From Pseudomonadota bacterium (GTDB taxonomy: Bacteria > Pseudomonadota > Alphaproteobacteria > Rhizobiales > Xanthobacteraceae): 64,000 nt of DNA. A program made the position numbers and the translations under genes. The stretch covers positions 1-64,000 of the forward strand of contig JAEYRD010000149.1 in the NCBI GenBank assembly GCA_023435725.1. The letters run 5' to 3'. Shown piece by piece: positions 8,676 to 16,763 of the stretch. Position 1 is the first letter of the stretch; each line of letters opens with the position of its first letter. The notes under the pieces were generated by a model. That model worked only from the letters and a program-made list of their open reading frames with translations. It was not told where the DNA came from and did no database searches.

Positions 8676-10061
8676 TCAATTCCACATCTGGGGCCGTTGG
8701 CGGGCGTTCCTGTGCGACAGCCGATTGCCTCCAATCGTCATTGCCGATCCAGAATCTCTGGTGTCCATCAACCACGCACCACTTCCCAGGATAAACATGA
8801 ACCACGCATAGATTCCGTGCGAAAAGTGAATGGTCATGCCAACGAATAAGAACGTGATCATGGAGATCAAGTACGCCACCCGGCAAGCCTCGACGGTTCT
8901 CTCTGCACTCCTCGCGCAAGTGACCGCAAACATCGTGTAAATGCAGGATCCCAGCAGCAGGACCACGGCGGGAATTCCGTACCTCATGGCGGTCAAAAGC
9001 CAAAAGTTGTCCACGCTATCGGATGCCATCCACCGAGGTCGCTCCCAATCGGTCAGACCAATTCCAAGTAATGGATGGTTAAGCACCGAGGCACTTCCGA
9101 AATCCCAGATCGCGACACGGTACCATCCGGTCTGAGGATCGAACGTGAAGTGCGAAATGAAGAATTTGGCCGCGCCTTGATTGGATCCAAATTGGGCAGC
9201 CAAAAGTCCTACGGCGACGATACTCCAGAGTATCATCCACTTACTGTTATTGCGCCGAAGAAGCCAAGCATACCCCATCAGCGCGACTTGGAAGACAAGG
9301 CATGAGATCGGTGCTGAGGACATCGACAGAAAGGTGGTGCCTGCCACAGCCGCGGTCAGAAACCATCTTGAGGCAACGTTGCAGCCATGTCCCCAGGCGA
9401 GGTGGGTCAAAGCTAGAATGCTGGTACAGAAGAGGCCGAATTCGATGGAATGGCTGAAGGGCCCCTGAACCCGCCAGAAACCCCACCGGGGAGTCATCAT
9501 TGTGACTTCAACGGTCGGAAAGACGGTGCCCATCGCCGACAGGATCGGTTTATTTCCGGTGATCCATTCATAGATGGCAAAGGGTGATAGGGCCAAAACG
9601 ACCATCGCCACCACCAAGATCATTCCTCTGAAGTCGGCCGAATTGCGGATATATCGGCGCGCGAGGAGGTAGGCTCCCATCGTCTCTATAAAGAATATCC
9701 CCGAGGATTGAGTGGCAGCAGAGCCATCATGTGCTGCAAACAGCGCTGCTGCAGCCAAGAGAGAGTAGACAAGCAGCGCAATATCGGGAAACCTGAAGCC
9801 GAGCTTGCCGCTTATCCAGCTAAACAAACAGGGCAGCAAGGTTGCGAGCAGGATGAGACGATAGACTGACAGGTTCAGCGGTCCCAGGGAAATGATCCAT
9901 GGAACGGCCAATCCGACCAGGAAAGCGATCACAGCCCAATGTGGCCGGGTCCAGGTTGGTCGGCTTGTCTGCAAAGAAAAGTTGCGCGGTGCGAGGGCGC
10001 CCCCTGTCCCTGACAGCAGTGAGTGTCGGGATCTTACTGCAAATCCTGCTGTGCCTGCCAT
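8676..10061 (-). CDS. O-antigen polymerase/ligase-like membrane protein (Wzy/WaaL type)
   Basis: A protein of about 461 residues with roughly ten hydrophobic segments (for example FLVGLAVPWIISL, ILLATLLPCLFSWI, MILVVAMVVLALSPFAIYEWI, AVVLLLGSCIYTMFAVTCA). A large loop follows the middle, with a WYRVAIWDFGS...NHPLLGIGLTDW pattern shared by O-antigen ligase/polymerase proteins. It would join or transfer repeat units in the periplasm. The ATG at 10061 is used; an in-frame TTG at 10079 is an alternative. Together with the flippase at 20766 it points to a Wzx/Wzy-dependent pathway. Confidence 0.78.
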   Translation of the reverse strand: MAGTAGFAVRSRHSLLSGTGGALAPRNFSLQTSRPTWTRPHWAVIAFLVGLAVPWIISLGPLNLSVYRLILLATLLPCLFSWISGKLGFRFPDIALLVYSLLAAAALFAAHDGSAATQSSGIFFIETMGAYLLARRYIRNSADFRGMILVVAMVVLALSPFAIYEWITGNKPILSAMGTVFPTVEVTMMTPRWGFWRVQGPFSHSIEFGLFCTSILALTHLAWGHGCNVASRWFLTAAVAGTTFLSMSSAPISCLVFQVALMGYAWLLRRNNSKWMILWSIVAVGLLAAQFGSNQGAAKFFISHFTFDPQTGWYRVAIWDFGSASVLNHPLLGIGLTDWERPRWMASDSVDNFWLLTAMRYGIPAVVLLLGSCIYTMFAVTCARSAERTVEACRVAYLISMITFLFVGMTIHFSHGIYAWFMFILGSGAWLMDTRDSGSAMTIGGNRLSHRNARQRPQMWN

Positions 10062-10416
10062 CTGGAGACCAATGACCAAACCCTAGCGCGAAGTTTCCGA
10101 GATCATATCCAGCCCGATGTGTGCTGCTTGCACGAGTTGCTGTTCGGTTGGTTGCTCTTCAGCCCCCAGTCTCGACACATTGCAGCAAGATCCCTCTATT
10201 TCGAAATTCGTTATTTCTAAATAGCTCGTCAAAACTGTTCGTGCCGTTATTTAGCGTTATGCGCTCGAAAATTACTAATGAAATTCAGTGTGTCGGCCAA
10301 ATATCTCACTGTTGGGGTCGATTAATGGTTTATGGAATAATACCAGAAATTAAATCTTGATAATGGAAAATAATGGAGTTTAATTGGGGTAGAAGATCAG
10401 ATGTTCGGAGGAGGTC
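10062..10416. promoter_or_regulatory. AT-rich divergent intergenic region
   Basis: About 350 bp between the polymerase operon (minus) and the oxygenase (plus). Positions 10190-10395 are AT-rich, with several TTTA/TAAT runs (for example ATTAAATCTTGATAATGG), while the rest is ordinary. I see no open frame worth calling. It probably holds promoters for both directions. A strong GGAGGAGG ribosome site for the oxygenase lies at 10407-10414. Confidence 0.5.
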
Positions 10417-11274
10417 ATGGTCAGTTTAGCCCAGCGCGCGGCGTCCGTTGACACGGAGCCTCTCGGCGTCAAATCGTTTCTTCCCATGAAGAAGATGGCG
10501 CTGCATAGCGAGCAGTGGGCCCAGCAATATCGCGACAACCAACCTTTCCCACATATTGGGATCGATGACTTTTTTGACGATCATATTATCAGGACAGTGG
10601 TCGCGAACTATCCCGGCGAATATGATGCATCTTGGGACCGAAGGTTCCTCGATGCTGGAACTTACGAAGAGCAAAAGCTTGGTCTGGATCGGTTGGAGGA
10701 CTTTCCCCCTTATATTCAGCAGTTCGTCAATGCGCTGAATTCGCGCGTCTTCGTTGGGTTTCTCGAGAAACTTACGGGCATCCAGGGCCTGATACCCGAT
10801 CCATATCTGTCAGGAGGCGGCCTTCACATGATCCCGCGAGGAGGGCGTCTCGGCATCCATGCGGATTTCAATACGCATCGAGAGCTCAGACTCGACCGCC
10901 GGCTCAATCTGTTGGTGTACCTTAACTACGACTGGCAGGAGGAGTGGGGCGGGGCCCTCGAGCTCTGGGACAAGGACGTCAAGTCGAAAGAGAAGGCGTA
11001 CTTCCCCATCGCAAACCGCATCGTCGTCTTTACAACGACCGACACGGCGTATCACGGTCATCCAGATCCGCTGACAAGTCCGAAAGGAAAGTACCGCCGA
11101 TCGATTGCCCTGTATTATTATACGAATGGTCGTCCCGAGGAGGAGAAATCAGGCGATCACACGACGATATTCAAGATGCGTCCCAACGAGGTCCGTCGAC
11201 GCCGTGTGCTCGATGTGATGAAGCCCTTCGTTCCGCCGATTGTCTGGCAGATTCCCCGGTTGTTCAAGAAGTAG
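10417..11274 (+). CDS. 2-oxoglutarate/Fe(II)-dependent oxygenase
   Basis: A 285-residue double-stranded-beta-helix dioxygenase resembling prolyl-4-hydroxylase-like proteins of polysaccharide loci. The metal triad is visible: HAD at residues 148-150 and a distal histidine in AYHGHP (213 or 215). The 2-oxoglutarate arginine is likely in KYRRSIALYYY (227/228). The start is fixed by a GGAGGAGG site 2-3 bases upstream. It is transcribed away from the polymerase operon and ends 65 bp before the left end of an IS3 remnant. The substrate is unknown; hydroxylation of a sugar, lipid or amino-acyl decoration is possible. Confidence 0.8.
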   Translation: MVSLAQRAASVDTEPLGVKSFLPMKKMALHSEQWAQQYRDNQPFPHIGIDDFFDDHIIRTVVANYPGEYDASWDRRFLDAGTYEEQKLGLDRLEDFPPYIQQFVNALNSRVFVGFLEKLTGIQGLIPDPYLSGGGLHMIPRGGRLGIHADFNTHRELRLDRRLNLLVYLNYDWQEEWGGALELWDKDVKSKEKAYFPIANRIVVFTTTDTAYHGHPDPLTSPKGKYRRSIALYYYTNGRPEEEKSGDHTTIFKMRPNEVRRRRVLDVMKPFVPPIVWQIPRLFKK

Positions 11275-11339
11275 GGGTGATCCCGCCTCAACGTATTATT
11301 CGAGGATGGGTTCGATTTGACCATCAGATTTGTGCCGTC

Positions 11340-11640
11340 TGACCTTGCCCCGCGGGCTTGATCCAGTTTGAAGTTCGCTCTGGCCCAAGACGGGGACCAG
11401 AGCATGAAGCGCAGCCGCTTTCCGGAAGAGCAGATCATCGGGATTTTGAAGGAGCGTGAGGTTGGGTTTTCGGTTGCCGATCTGTGCCGCAAGCACAGCG
11501 CCGGCGACGCCAACATCTAGGTTCGGCGGGCTGGACTGGAGGCGTCGGAGGCCAAGCGGCTGAAGACGCTGGAGGACTAGTCTACCTAGAACACACGACT
11601 GAAGCGGTTGCTGGCTGATGCCATGCCGCACGATGCGGCT
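11340..11640 (+). pseudogene. IS3-family orfA remnant (IS407-like), 5' end
   Basis: The segment starts with an IS-end-like TGACCTTGCCCCGCGGGC at 11340. An orfA-like frame opens at 11404 with MKRSRFPEEQIIGILKE and continues through VADLCRKHS. It then has a stop at 11518-11520, followed by a resumption in other frames (SEAKRLKTLED, stop, TRLKRLLADAM) up to about 11640. There it abuts another IS3 piece in the opposite orientation. orfB is absent. It is clearly a dead fragment. Confidence 0.85.
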
Positions 11641-11754
11641 TCGCAACTTTCGACAGATCACGTCCTGCAGCATCTCCTTGTCGAGCGACAAATCCGCCCC
11701 ACCAGCCTCTTCAGCTTAGCATTCTCGTCTTCGAGCTGCTTCAACCGACACATC
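11641..11754 (-). pseudogene. IS3-family orfA remnant, 3' part (split by IS66)
   Basis: On the minus strand this reads RLKQLEDENAKLKRLV followed, after a small frame change, by SLDKEMLQDVICRKL, the typical leucine-zipper end of IS3-family OrfA. Its 5' part lies beyond the IS66 element at 14312-14470. Removing IS66 and one copy of its target duplication restores the frame ...LLPTEMR-RLKQLEDEN. orfB is missing. Confidence 0.85.
11747..11754. repeat. IS66 target-site duplication, left copy
   Basis: GACACATC lies directly outside the left IS66 end. It matches 14312-14319 at seven of eight positions. Eight-bp duplications are characteristic of the IS66 family. Confidence 0.85.
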
Positions 11755-11839
11755 GTAAGCCCCCGGCGAGGGCCGTCTTCCCGGATTGTGTTCGAGCGTG
11801 AGATGGTTTGCTCATTGATTTGCAAACAAATGAGCAAAC

Positions 11840-12241
11840 GTGACGACGGTTACGGTTCTGTCCGGTCCAGAGCGGCGACGGCGGTGGACCACTGCCGAGA
11901 AGCTTCGGATCGTGGAGGAGAGTCTGGCGCCTGGGGCTAGTGTTGTCGCGGTTGCTCGACAACATGATGTTCACCGCAATCTGGTCACGGCCTGGCGGCG
12001 GCAGGCACGCACAGGCGTCCTCGCTTTCGAGCCTGGGCCGATGCAGCGGCAGGATGACGAAGTCCGTTTTACGGCAGTCTCCATTGCGCCAGACCGGCAA
12101 CCGTTGACGGCGCCCGCCGAGACCTGCGGTTCGATCGAGATTGAGTTCGCGGCCGGGGCTCGGATGCGGGTCACGGGCGCGGTTGACGCGGCGACGCTAA
12201 GCGCAGTCGTGGCGGCGCTGACTGATGGACGGCCACGATGA
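11840..12241 (+). CDS. tnpA: IS66 accessory protein TnpA
   Basis: A 133-residue IS66 OrfA/TnpA with a helix-turn-helix-like N-terminus (RRRRWTTAEKLRIVEES, then VARQHDVHRNLVTAWRRQAR) similar to the transposase-8 family. It starts at a GTG and its stop overlaps the tnpB start by 4 bp (12238-12241), the usual IS66 arrangement. It appears intact. Confidence 0.92.
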   Translation: MTTVTVLSGPERRRRWTTAEKLRIVEESLAPGASVVAVARQHDVHRNLVTAWRRQARTGVLAFEPGPMQRQDDEVRFTAVSIAPDRQPLTAPAETCGSIEIEFAAGARMRVTGAVDAATLSAVVAALTDGRPR

Positions 12242-12585
12242 TCCCGTTGCCGGCCGGCGTGCGGGTATGGCTCGCGACCGGCTATACCGACATGCGGAAG
12301 GGCTTTCCGTCGCTGGCATTGCAGGTTCAGGAGATCTTGCATCGCGACCCGCTGGGCGGCCACCTGTTTTGCTTCCGCGATCGTCGCGGCAATCTGCTGA
12401 AGGTGATCTGGCATGACGGCCAGGGCGCCTGCCTGTTCACAAAACGCCTGGAGCGGGGGCGCTTCATCTGGCCGAGCCCGGCTGAGGGAGTGGTGACGAT
12501 CTCGTCGGCGCAGCTCGGTTATCTCTTGTCCGGGATCGACTGGAGGCACCCACAAGAGACGTGGCGGCCGACATCGGTCGGATGA
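12238..12585 (+). CDS. tnpB: IS66 accessory protein TnpB
   Basis: A 115-residue TnpB (IS66 Orf2) with the family hallmarks VWLATGYTDMRKGF, FRDRRGNLLKVIWHDGQG and LFTKRLERGRFIWP. It is translationally coupled to tnpA. It is of normal length and apparently intact. TnpB is required for transposition in the family, though its biochemical role is poorly defined. Confidence 0.93.
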   Translation: MIPLPAGVRVWLATGYTDMRKGFPSLALQVQEILHRDPLGGHLFCFRDRRGNLLKVIWHDGQGACLFTKRLERGRFIWPSPAEGVVTISSAQLGYLLSGIDWRHPQETWRPTSVG

Positions 12586-12589
12586 GGCT

Positions 12590-13888
12590 TTGAGCTTCTC
12601 GGATCGTGATGGATGTGATTCCATCATCGTCGTGACCACATCTGAATCGCTTCCCACCGATCTTGCTGCTGCGCATGCGATGATCCTCGCCGAACGGGCC
12701 GCGCGACTCGAAGCGGAGGCGCTTGCTGCGAGCGCCAAAGCGGAAGCTGCCAATGCGAAGGCGGCCGAGGCACTGATCAGTTACCTCAAGCTCGAGATCG
12801 AGAAGCTGCGTCGCCAGATTTACGGCAGCCGCTCGGAGCGCAAGGCACGGTTACTGGAGCAGATGGAGCTTCAGCTTGAAGAGCTGGAAGCGACGGCAAC
12901 CGAGGACGAACTGGCGGCTGAGAGGGCGGCGACCAAGACGCAGACCGTGCAGTCGTTTAAGCGCAAGCGGCCATCGCGCAAACCGTTCCCCGACCACTTG
13001 CCGCGCGAGCGCGTCGTGATCCCGGCCCCGGAGAGCTGCCCCTGCTGCGGGTCCTCGAGGCTCTCGAAGCTGGGCGAAGATATCACCGAGACGCTGGAGG
13101 TCGTTCCCCGGCAGTGGAAGGTGATCCAGACGGTGCGCGAGAAGTTCTCGTGCCGGGACTGCGAGACGATCACCCAGCCGCCGGCGCCCTTCCACGTGAC
13201 GCCGCGTGGCTTTGCCGGTCCTAACCTCCTGGCCATGATCCTGTATGACGCCTCGCGCGCGCAGGGACCGGTTACGCCCGCACTCTGTTGGGCCCATGCC
13301 AGGCGGCAGTTTCTTGAACTGGCGGACATCGCCGCCAATGCGAGACGCGACAAGAATGCCGCGGCGATCTCGCCGATCGCGCTGGAGGCGGTCAAGCGCA
13401 TCGACGCGCTGTTCGAGATCGAGCGCGGCATCAACGGACAAGGCGCCGAAGAGCGGCTGTGGGTGCGTAAAGAACAAAGCATCCCGCTCTTAACGGCATT
13501 GGAAGCATGGCTGCGCGAACAACGCGCTCGGCTGTCAAACTCGTCCTCGGTCGCCAAGCCCATCGACTACATGCTGCGCCGCTGGGATCGGTTCGCTCGC
13601 TTCATCGATGACGGGCGGATCTGTCTGACAAACAATGCGGCGGAGCGCGCGCTGCGCGGCTTTGCCCTCGGACGCAGGTGCTGGCTCTTCGCCGGCTCCG
13701 AACGTGGAGCCGACCGCGCCGCCACCATGACGACGCTGATTATGACGGCAAAGCTCAACGACGTCGATCCGCAAGCCTGGCTCGCCGACGTGCTCGCCCG
13801 CATCAACGACCACGCCAGCCACAGGCTCGATGAGCTTCTGCCCTGGAACTGGCGTAAGCTCGTGCCGAGCCATGCCGAACTTGCGTGA
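12590..13888 (+). CDS. tnpC: IS66 transposase TnpC with internal in-frame deletion
   Basis: A 432-residue TnpC; family members are usually about 520-550 residues. The leucine-zipper N-terminus (LEIEKLRRQIYGSRSERK), the zinc-finger segment (CPCCGSS, CRDC) and the C-terminal block with NNAAERALRGFALGR are present. At about codon 217 (near 13240-13265) GFAGPNLLAMILYDASRAQG runs straight into PVTPALCWAHARRQF. The block normally holding the HGDDT and QADAY aspartates is missing, so two of the three DDE residues are lost. The frame stays open, but the enzyme should be inactive. The start is a TTG at 12590; a GTG at 12632 is an alternative. Confidence 0.9.
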   Translation: MSFSDRDGCDSIIVVTTSESLPTDLAAAHAMILAERAARLEAEALAASAKAEAANAKAAEALISYLKLEIEKLRRQIYGSRSERKARLLEQMELQLEELEATATEDELAAERAATKTQTVQSFKRKRPSRKPFPDHLPRERVVIPAPESCPCCGSSRLSKLGEDITETLEVVPRQWKVIQTVREKFSCRDCETITQPPAPFHVTPRGFAGPNLLAMILYDASRAQGPVTPALCWAHARRQFLELADIAANARRDKNAAAISPIALEAVKRIDALFEIERGINGQGAEERLWVRKEQSIPLLTALEAWLREQRARLSNSSSVAKPIDYMLRRWDRFARFIDDGRICLTNNAAERALRGFALGRRCWLFAGSERGADRAATMTTLIMTAKLNDVDPQAWLADVLARINDHASHRLDELLPWNWRKLVPSHAELA

Positions 13889-13901
13889 GCTAGGAGGACA
13901 C

Positions 13902-14273
13902 ATGAGATCGACCGGCCTTTCCGCGGCAGAAAAATCGGCGGTGACAGCCGCCTGCCAGGAGCTGATCGATAACTTCCTGAAGCCCAGCTTCCTGTCCGCC
14001 ATCCGGCCGACGCAGTTCAATTACCCCGTCGATATCCTGGGAAAGTGGCTCGGCACCAAATATCGCTTCGTTCAACGCTACCGCTCCGGCTTCCCGGAGA
14101 ATCTCGGCGAAGAGTTCGACGCCCCCTTCGCCCGCCTCGACTGGATCAGTCGCAACCGCTTCAACATCCAGTGGCACCGTCACACCGGAGAATGGTTCTG
14201 CCTGCATCGCGGCCTTACCCTCGCCGAAGCGATTGACACGCTAAGGTCCGACGGGTTGCTCCATCCCAATTGA
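13902..14273 (+). CDS. IS66 passenger protein, function unknown (possibly DUF3024-like)
   Basis: A 123-residue protein with a TAGGAGGACAC ribosome site before the ATG at 13902. It lies 13 bp after tnpC and within the IS66 terminal repeats. The C-terminus RHTGEWFCLHRGLTLAEAIDTL resembles small proteins I loosely associate with DUF3024; the assignment is uncertain. There are no catalytic motifs or membrane segments. It travels with the element, so it is a passenger or an overlooked accessory gene. Confidence 0.65.
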   Translation: MRSTGLSAAEKSAVTAACQELIDNFLKPSFLSAIRPTQFNYPVDILGKWLGTKYRFVQRYRSGFPENLGEEFDAPFARLDWISRNRFNIQWHRHTGEWFCLHRGLTLAEAIDTLRSDGLLHPN

Positions 14274-14311
14274 ACATGTTCGGCTACCCGCGGTACTCGC
14301 CGGATGGATAC

Positions 14312-14521
14312 GACGCATCTCGGTCGGCAGCAGTCCATCGTACGTCTTCTTCCGGTTGAAATAAGGCGCCTGGCAGATCCCCGTCTTGCGGCAGATGAGC
14401 TACGGGTATGCCCTCAGCCCTGTCTGAGAATGAACGCCTTCTGGGCATCCGAGAATTTGGACGCTTTCATCGTCTTCGCTCCTCCAGCCGGCCTCAGATC
14501 AAAGGTGTTGCAGGACTCTCA
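14312..14521 (-). pseudogene. IS3-family orfA remnant, 5' part
   Basis: The minus-strand ATG at 14470 opens MKASKFSDAQKAFILRQG, a typical IS3 OrfA start, then meets a TGA. Frame-shifted similarity continues to ...DGLLPTEM at the IS66 insertion point. The candidate element end is TGAGAGTCCTGCAACACC at 14504-14521. Together with 11641-11754 it is one disrupted orfA. The first eight bases are the right copy of the IS66 target duplication. Confidence 0.8.
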
Positions 14522-14575
14522 GATGAGCGCGGATAGCCTCAATTTGGCTGACAGCTTCAATTGAGGGCGCGGTCG

Positions 14576-15610
14576 TCAGATGCCCTTTCTCATTACGCGA
14601 TAACGAGCAATTTCTTCGCGGCTGCGTCGGACGGCGGCGGTGAGCAAAGAGCCTGGCATCCACCGACTTCGACGGCCACGTTGTTGGCGTTCGCGCAGCC
14701 CCGACCATTCTGGTAATGAGACAGCAGAAGGATAGGTTGCCATTGCGAACTCTACCAATGTTGCCTCCATTTCGTCATCGACCCGATCCCGGTCATAAGC
14801 CCGACATGCGCGATCCAGCGCTTCGGCAGCCAGCGCACGTCGGGCAGTGGTCTCAAGTCGGCCGGCATTGTGCAGGCGATCTCCGGCGATAGACAAAGCG
14901 CTGATGAAGGCTTCGCGCCGTCCGACCAGGTCCGTCATCAGACCGGAGTTGACAGTACGTTGCATACTATTTGGATGCACCCGATAGTAGCCCTGATCGA
15001 TGCCGTTAATGCGCCCGACATCCGCTCTCGCCGAGAGCCGCAACCACATCTCAAGGTCCGAGGTATGAGCTAGATTCGGATTATATCCGCCAATGTCGCG
15101 TAAGAGCGAACTGCGGATCACGACTTCGGGCTGGCTGATGCAATTCACCCCGAGGCGGCAGCGGAGTGCAAACCACTTGTTACCTGGCCAAATGGTCCAG
15201 CGTGGGCGTCCCCAGCGCGGTCGTCGCGGCACGTTGCCAGAAAAGTGACGTGGCCGACCGTATACGAACCCGACGTTGGGATGTCGCTCCAACAGCTCCA
15301 CCGAACGCCTGAGCGAACCTGGCGGAAGCAGATCGTCCGCATCCAGCTTGACGAAATAGTCCCCGGATGTCTCGTCAATTCCCCGATTGACCGCCGGAAT
15401 CATCCCGATATTTTTCGGTAGAGAGATCACTCGAACCCTGGGATCCTGATCGGAAACCGCAAGAGCGACTTCAGCGCTGTGATCGGTCGATCCATCATCA
15501 ATCACCAGTGCATGAACTTGCACGCCCTCTTGCGAGAGCACGCTTCGGAGGCAAGCCTCTAGAAAGTGTCCATAGTTGTAGCACGGAATAACGACATCAA
15601 CTCTAACCAT
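14576..15610 (-). CDS. Glycosyltransferase family 2
   Basis: A 344-residue GT-A enzyme. Key motifs are VDVVIPCYNYGHFLEACLRS at the N-terminus, VIDDGSTD (nucleotide binding), DYFVKLDADDLL (the DxD-type metal motif) and an SDLEMWLRL region contributing the acceptor-side acid. The C-terminal third is basic and helical. It lies 69 bp downstream of a close paralogue (15680) in the same direction, and its end faces the IS island. It adds one sugar to the repeat unit on the cytoplasmic side; donor unknown. Confidence 0.88.
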   Translation of the reverse strand: MVRVDVVIPCYNYGHFLEACLRSVLSQEGVQVHALVIDDGSTDHSAEVALAVSDQDPRVRVISLPKNIGMIPAVNRGIDETSGDYFVKLDADDLLPPGSLRRSVELLERHPNVGFVYGRPRHFSGNVPRRPRWGRPRWTIWPGNKWFALRCRLGVNCISQPEVVIRSSLLRDIGGYNPNLAHTSDLEMWLRLSARADVGRINGIDQGYYRVHPNSMQRTVNSGLMTDLVGRREAFISALSIAGDRLHNAGRLETTARRALAAEALDRACRAYDRDRVDDEMEATLVEFAMATYPSAVSLPEWSGLRERQQRGRRSRWMPGSLLTAAVRRSREEIARYRVMRKGI

Positions 15611-15679
15611 GCGACCCTCGTCTGCAATCGACTGCCTGCCAATGTTCCGCCGGCGTGCGGCGGCGAGCCACTAGGGAGT

Positions 15680-16678
15680 TTAGAACGCGCTGCCCTTTGG
15701 TTTTCGGAATCGCGCCGTTGCCTCCGCCAAAACCGACCGTGCCCAATCCTGACCAGCGGCGCCAGGTATCTTCAGTATCTGCCAAAGCGGAGGGAAATAA
15801 CGGAGCCGGTGATCGATATCCATGGCGCAGCGTATCAGCTGAGCCCCCGGCTTGATCTGGCCTCGTCGAATCAACCCAATGCCGTGACGGAATATGCGCG
15901 CGGCCAGTGTTCGACGCGCCACGGCTCGCAGGCTGCGCGGGTTAGAGATACGATCGTTGTATTCATCGAAGAAGCTGTCGAACGCCAGCTGAACCTGCCG
16001 ATAGTCCGAGAGCATCGAGGTAAAATACGCGTTAGACATTGCGGCTGCATGTTTTCGGTATATAGCCTGCACTGCATCTATGCGAGCGACCGAGCCATTC
16101 GCGGCGAAACGGAGCCACATCTCCATATCGCCGGCGTGCGGCAATGGTTTCCGATAGCCGCCGATCGCCTTTTGCACATGGGTTCGAGCGATAGTTGTCG
16201 GTGTCGGAACAAAGTTCGTTGCCGTGGCGCACATCTCGGCAATAAGATCGCGACGGGTCCAGGAATAAGTTTCCGTAGGATCGATAACCGGCGCTGGAAG
16301 TTCGTCGAACCAGGCGATGCAATCGCCATAGGTGAGAACGACGTCAGGGTTTGCGTCCATCACCTCGATCGCCCGTTGGAGAGCTCCGGGAACCAGCATG
16401 TCGTCCGCAGACAGCAGCAGAAAGTAATCGGCCGACGCGGCCGCGATTCCTTCATTGTATGTCTCGATATGCCCGCAGTTCCGCGAATGTGCAATGACGC
16501 TCACACGGGGATCGTCTTGAGCCAGTGTTCTCGCTACTGAAACCGAATTATCGGTTGATGCGTCGTCGATGATCAACACACGAAGATCGGCGATGGATTG
16601 ATTGAGGACGCTTGCCACGCATGCTGCAAGGAAACGGCCATAGTTGTAGCAGGGAACGACGATATCGACTTTGGCCAT
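15680..16678 (-). CDS. Glycosyltransferase family 2
   Basis: A 332-residue GT2 enzyme with VDIVVPCYNYGRFLAACVAS, LIIDDASTD, DYFLLLSADDML and GDMEMWLRFAANG. It closely parallels the neighbouring 14576 gene in layout and opening sequence, so the two probably arose by duplication. It belongs to the minus-strand run that begins with the aminotransferases further upstream. The specific sugar cannot be read from the sequence. Confidence 0.88.
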   Translation of the reverse strand: MAKVDIVVPCYNYGRFLAACVASVLNQSIADLRVLIIDDASTDNSVSVARTLAQDDPRVSVIAHSRNCGHIETYNEGIAAASADYFLLLSADDMLVPGALQRAIEVMDANPDVVLTYGDCIAWFDELPAPVIDPTETYSWTRRDLIAEMCATATNFVPTPTTIARTHVQKAIGGYRKPLPHAGDMEMWLRFAANGSVARIDAVQAIYRKHAAAMSNAYFTSMLSDYRQVQLAFDSFFDEYNDRISNPRSLRAVARRTLAARIFRHGIGLIRRGQIKPGAQLIRCAMDIDHRLRYFPPLWQILKIPGAAGQDWARSVLAEATARFRKPKGSAF

Positions 16679-16763
16679 ACTCTACCTGCCTCTGCCAGTT
16701 CAAAAGCCGGATCGCTGACGTTCTAAGGAGCGTGAACACCAATGCGTTTGATACGATTTGCGA

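Larger units (their letters stand above)
11755..14311 (+). mobile_element. IS66-family insertion sequence (defective)
   Basis: A complete IS66 structure. The left terminal repeat is GTAAGCCCCCGGCGAGGGCC (11755-11774); the right repeat at 14292-14311, read inward, is GTATCCATCCGGCGAGTACC (14 of 20 identical). It is flanked by an 8-bp target duplication, GACACATC (11747-11754) and GACGCATC (14312-14319), with one mismatch. It contains tnpA, tnpB, tnpC and one extra small gene. It sits inside an older IS3 orfA. tnpC has lost an internal block, so autonomous movement is unlikely. Confidence 0.9.

Noticed and set aside
14504..14521. Definite terminal repeat of the disrupted IS3
   Set aside because: The matching opposite end is missing, so only a candidate end can be stated.
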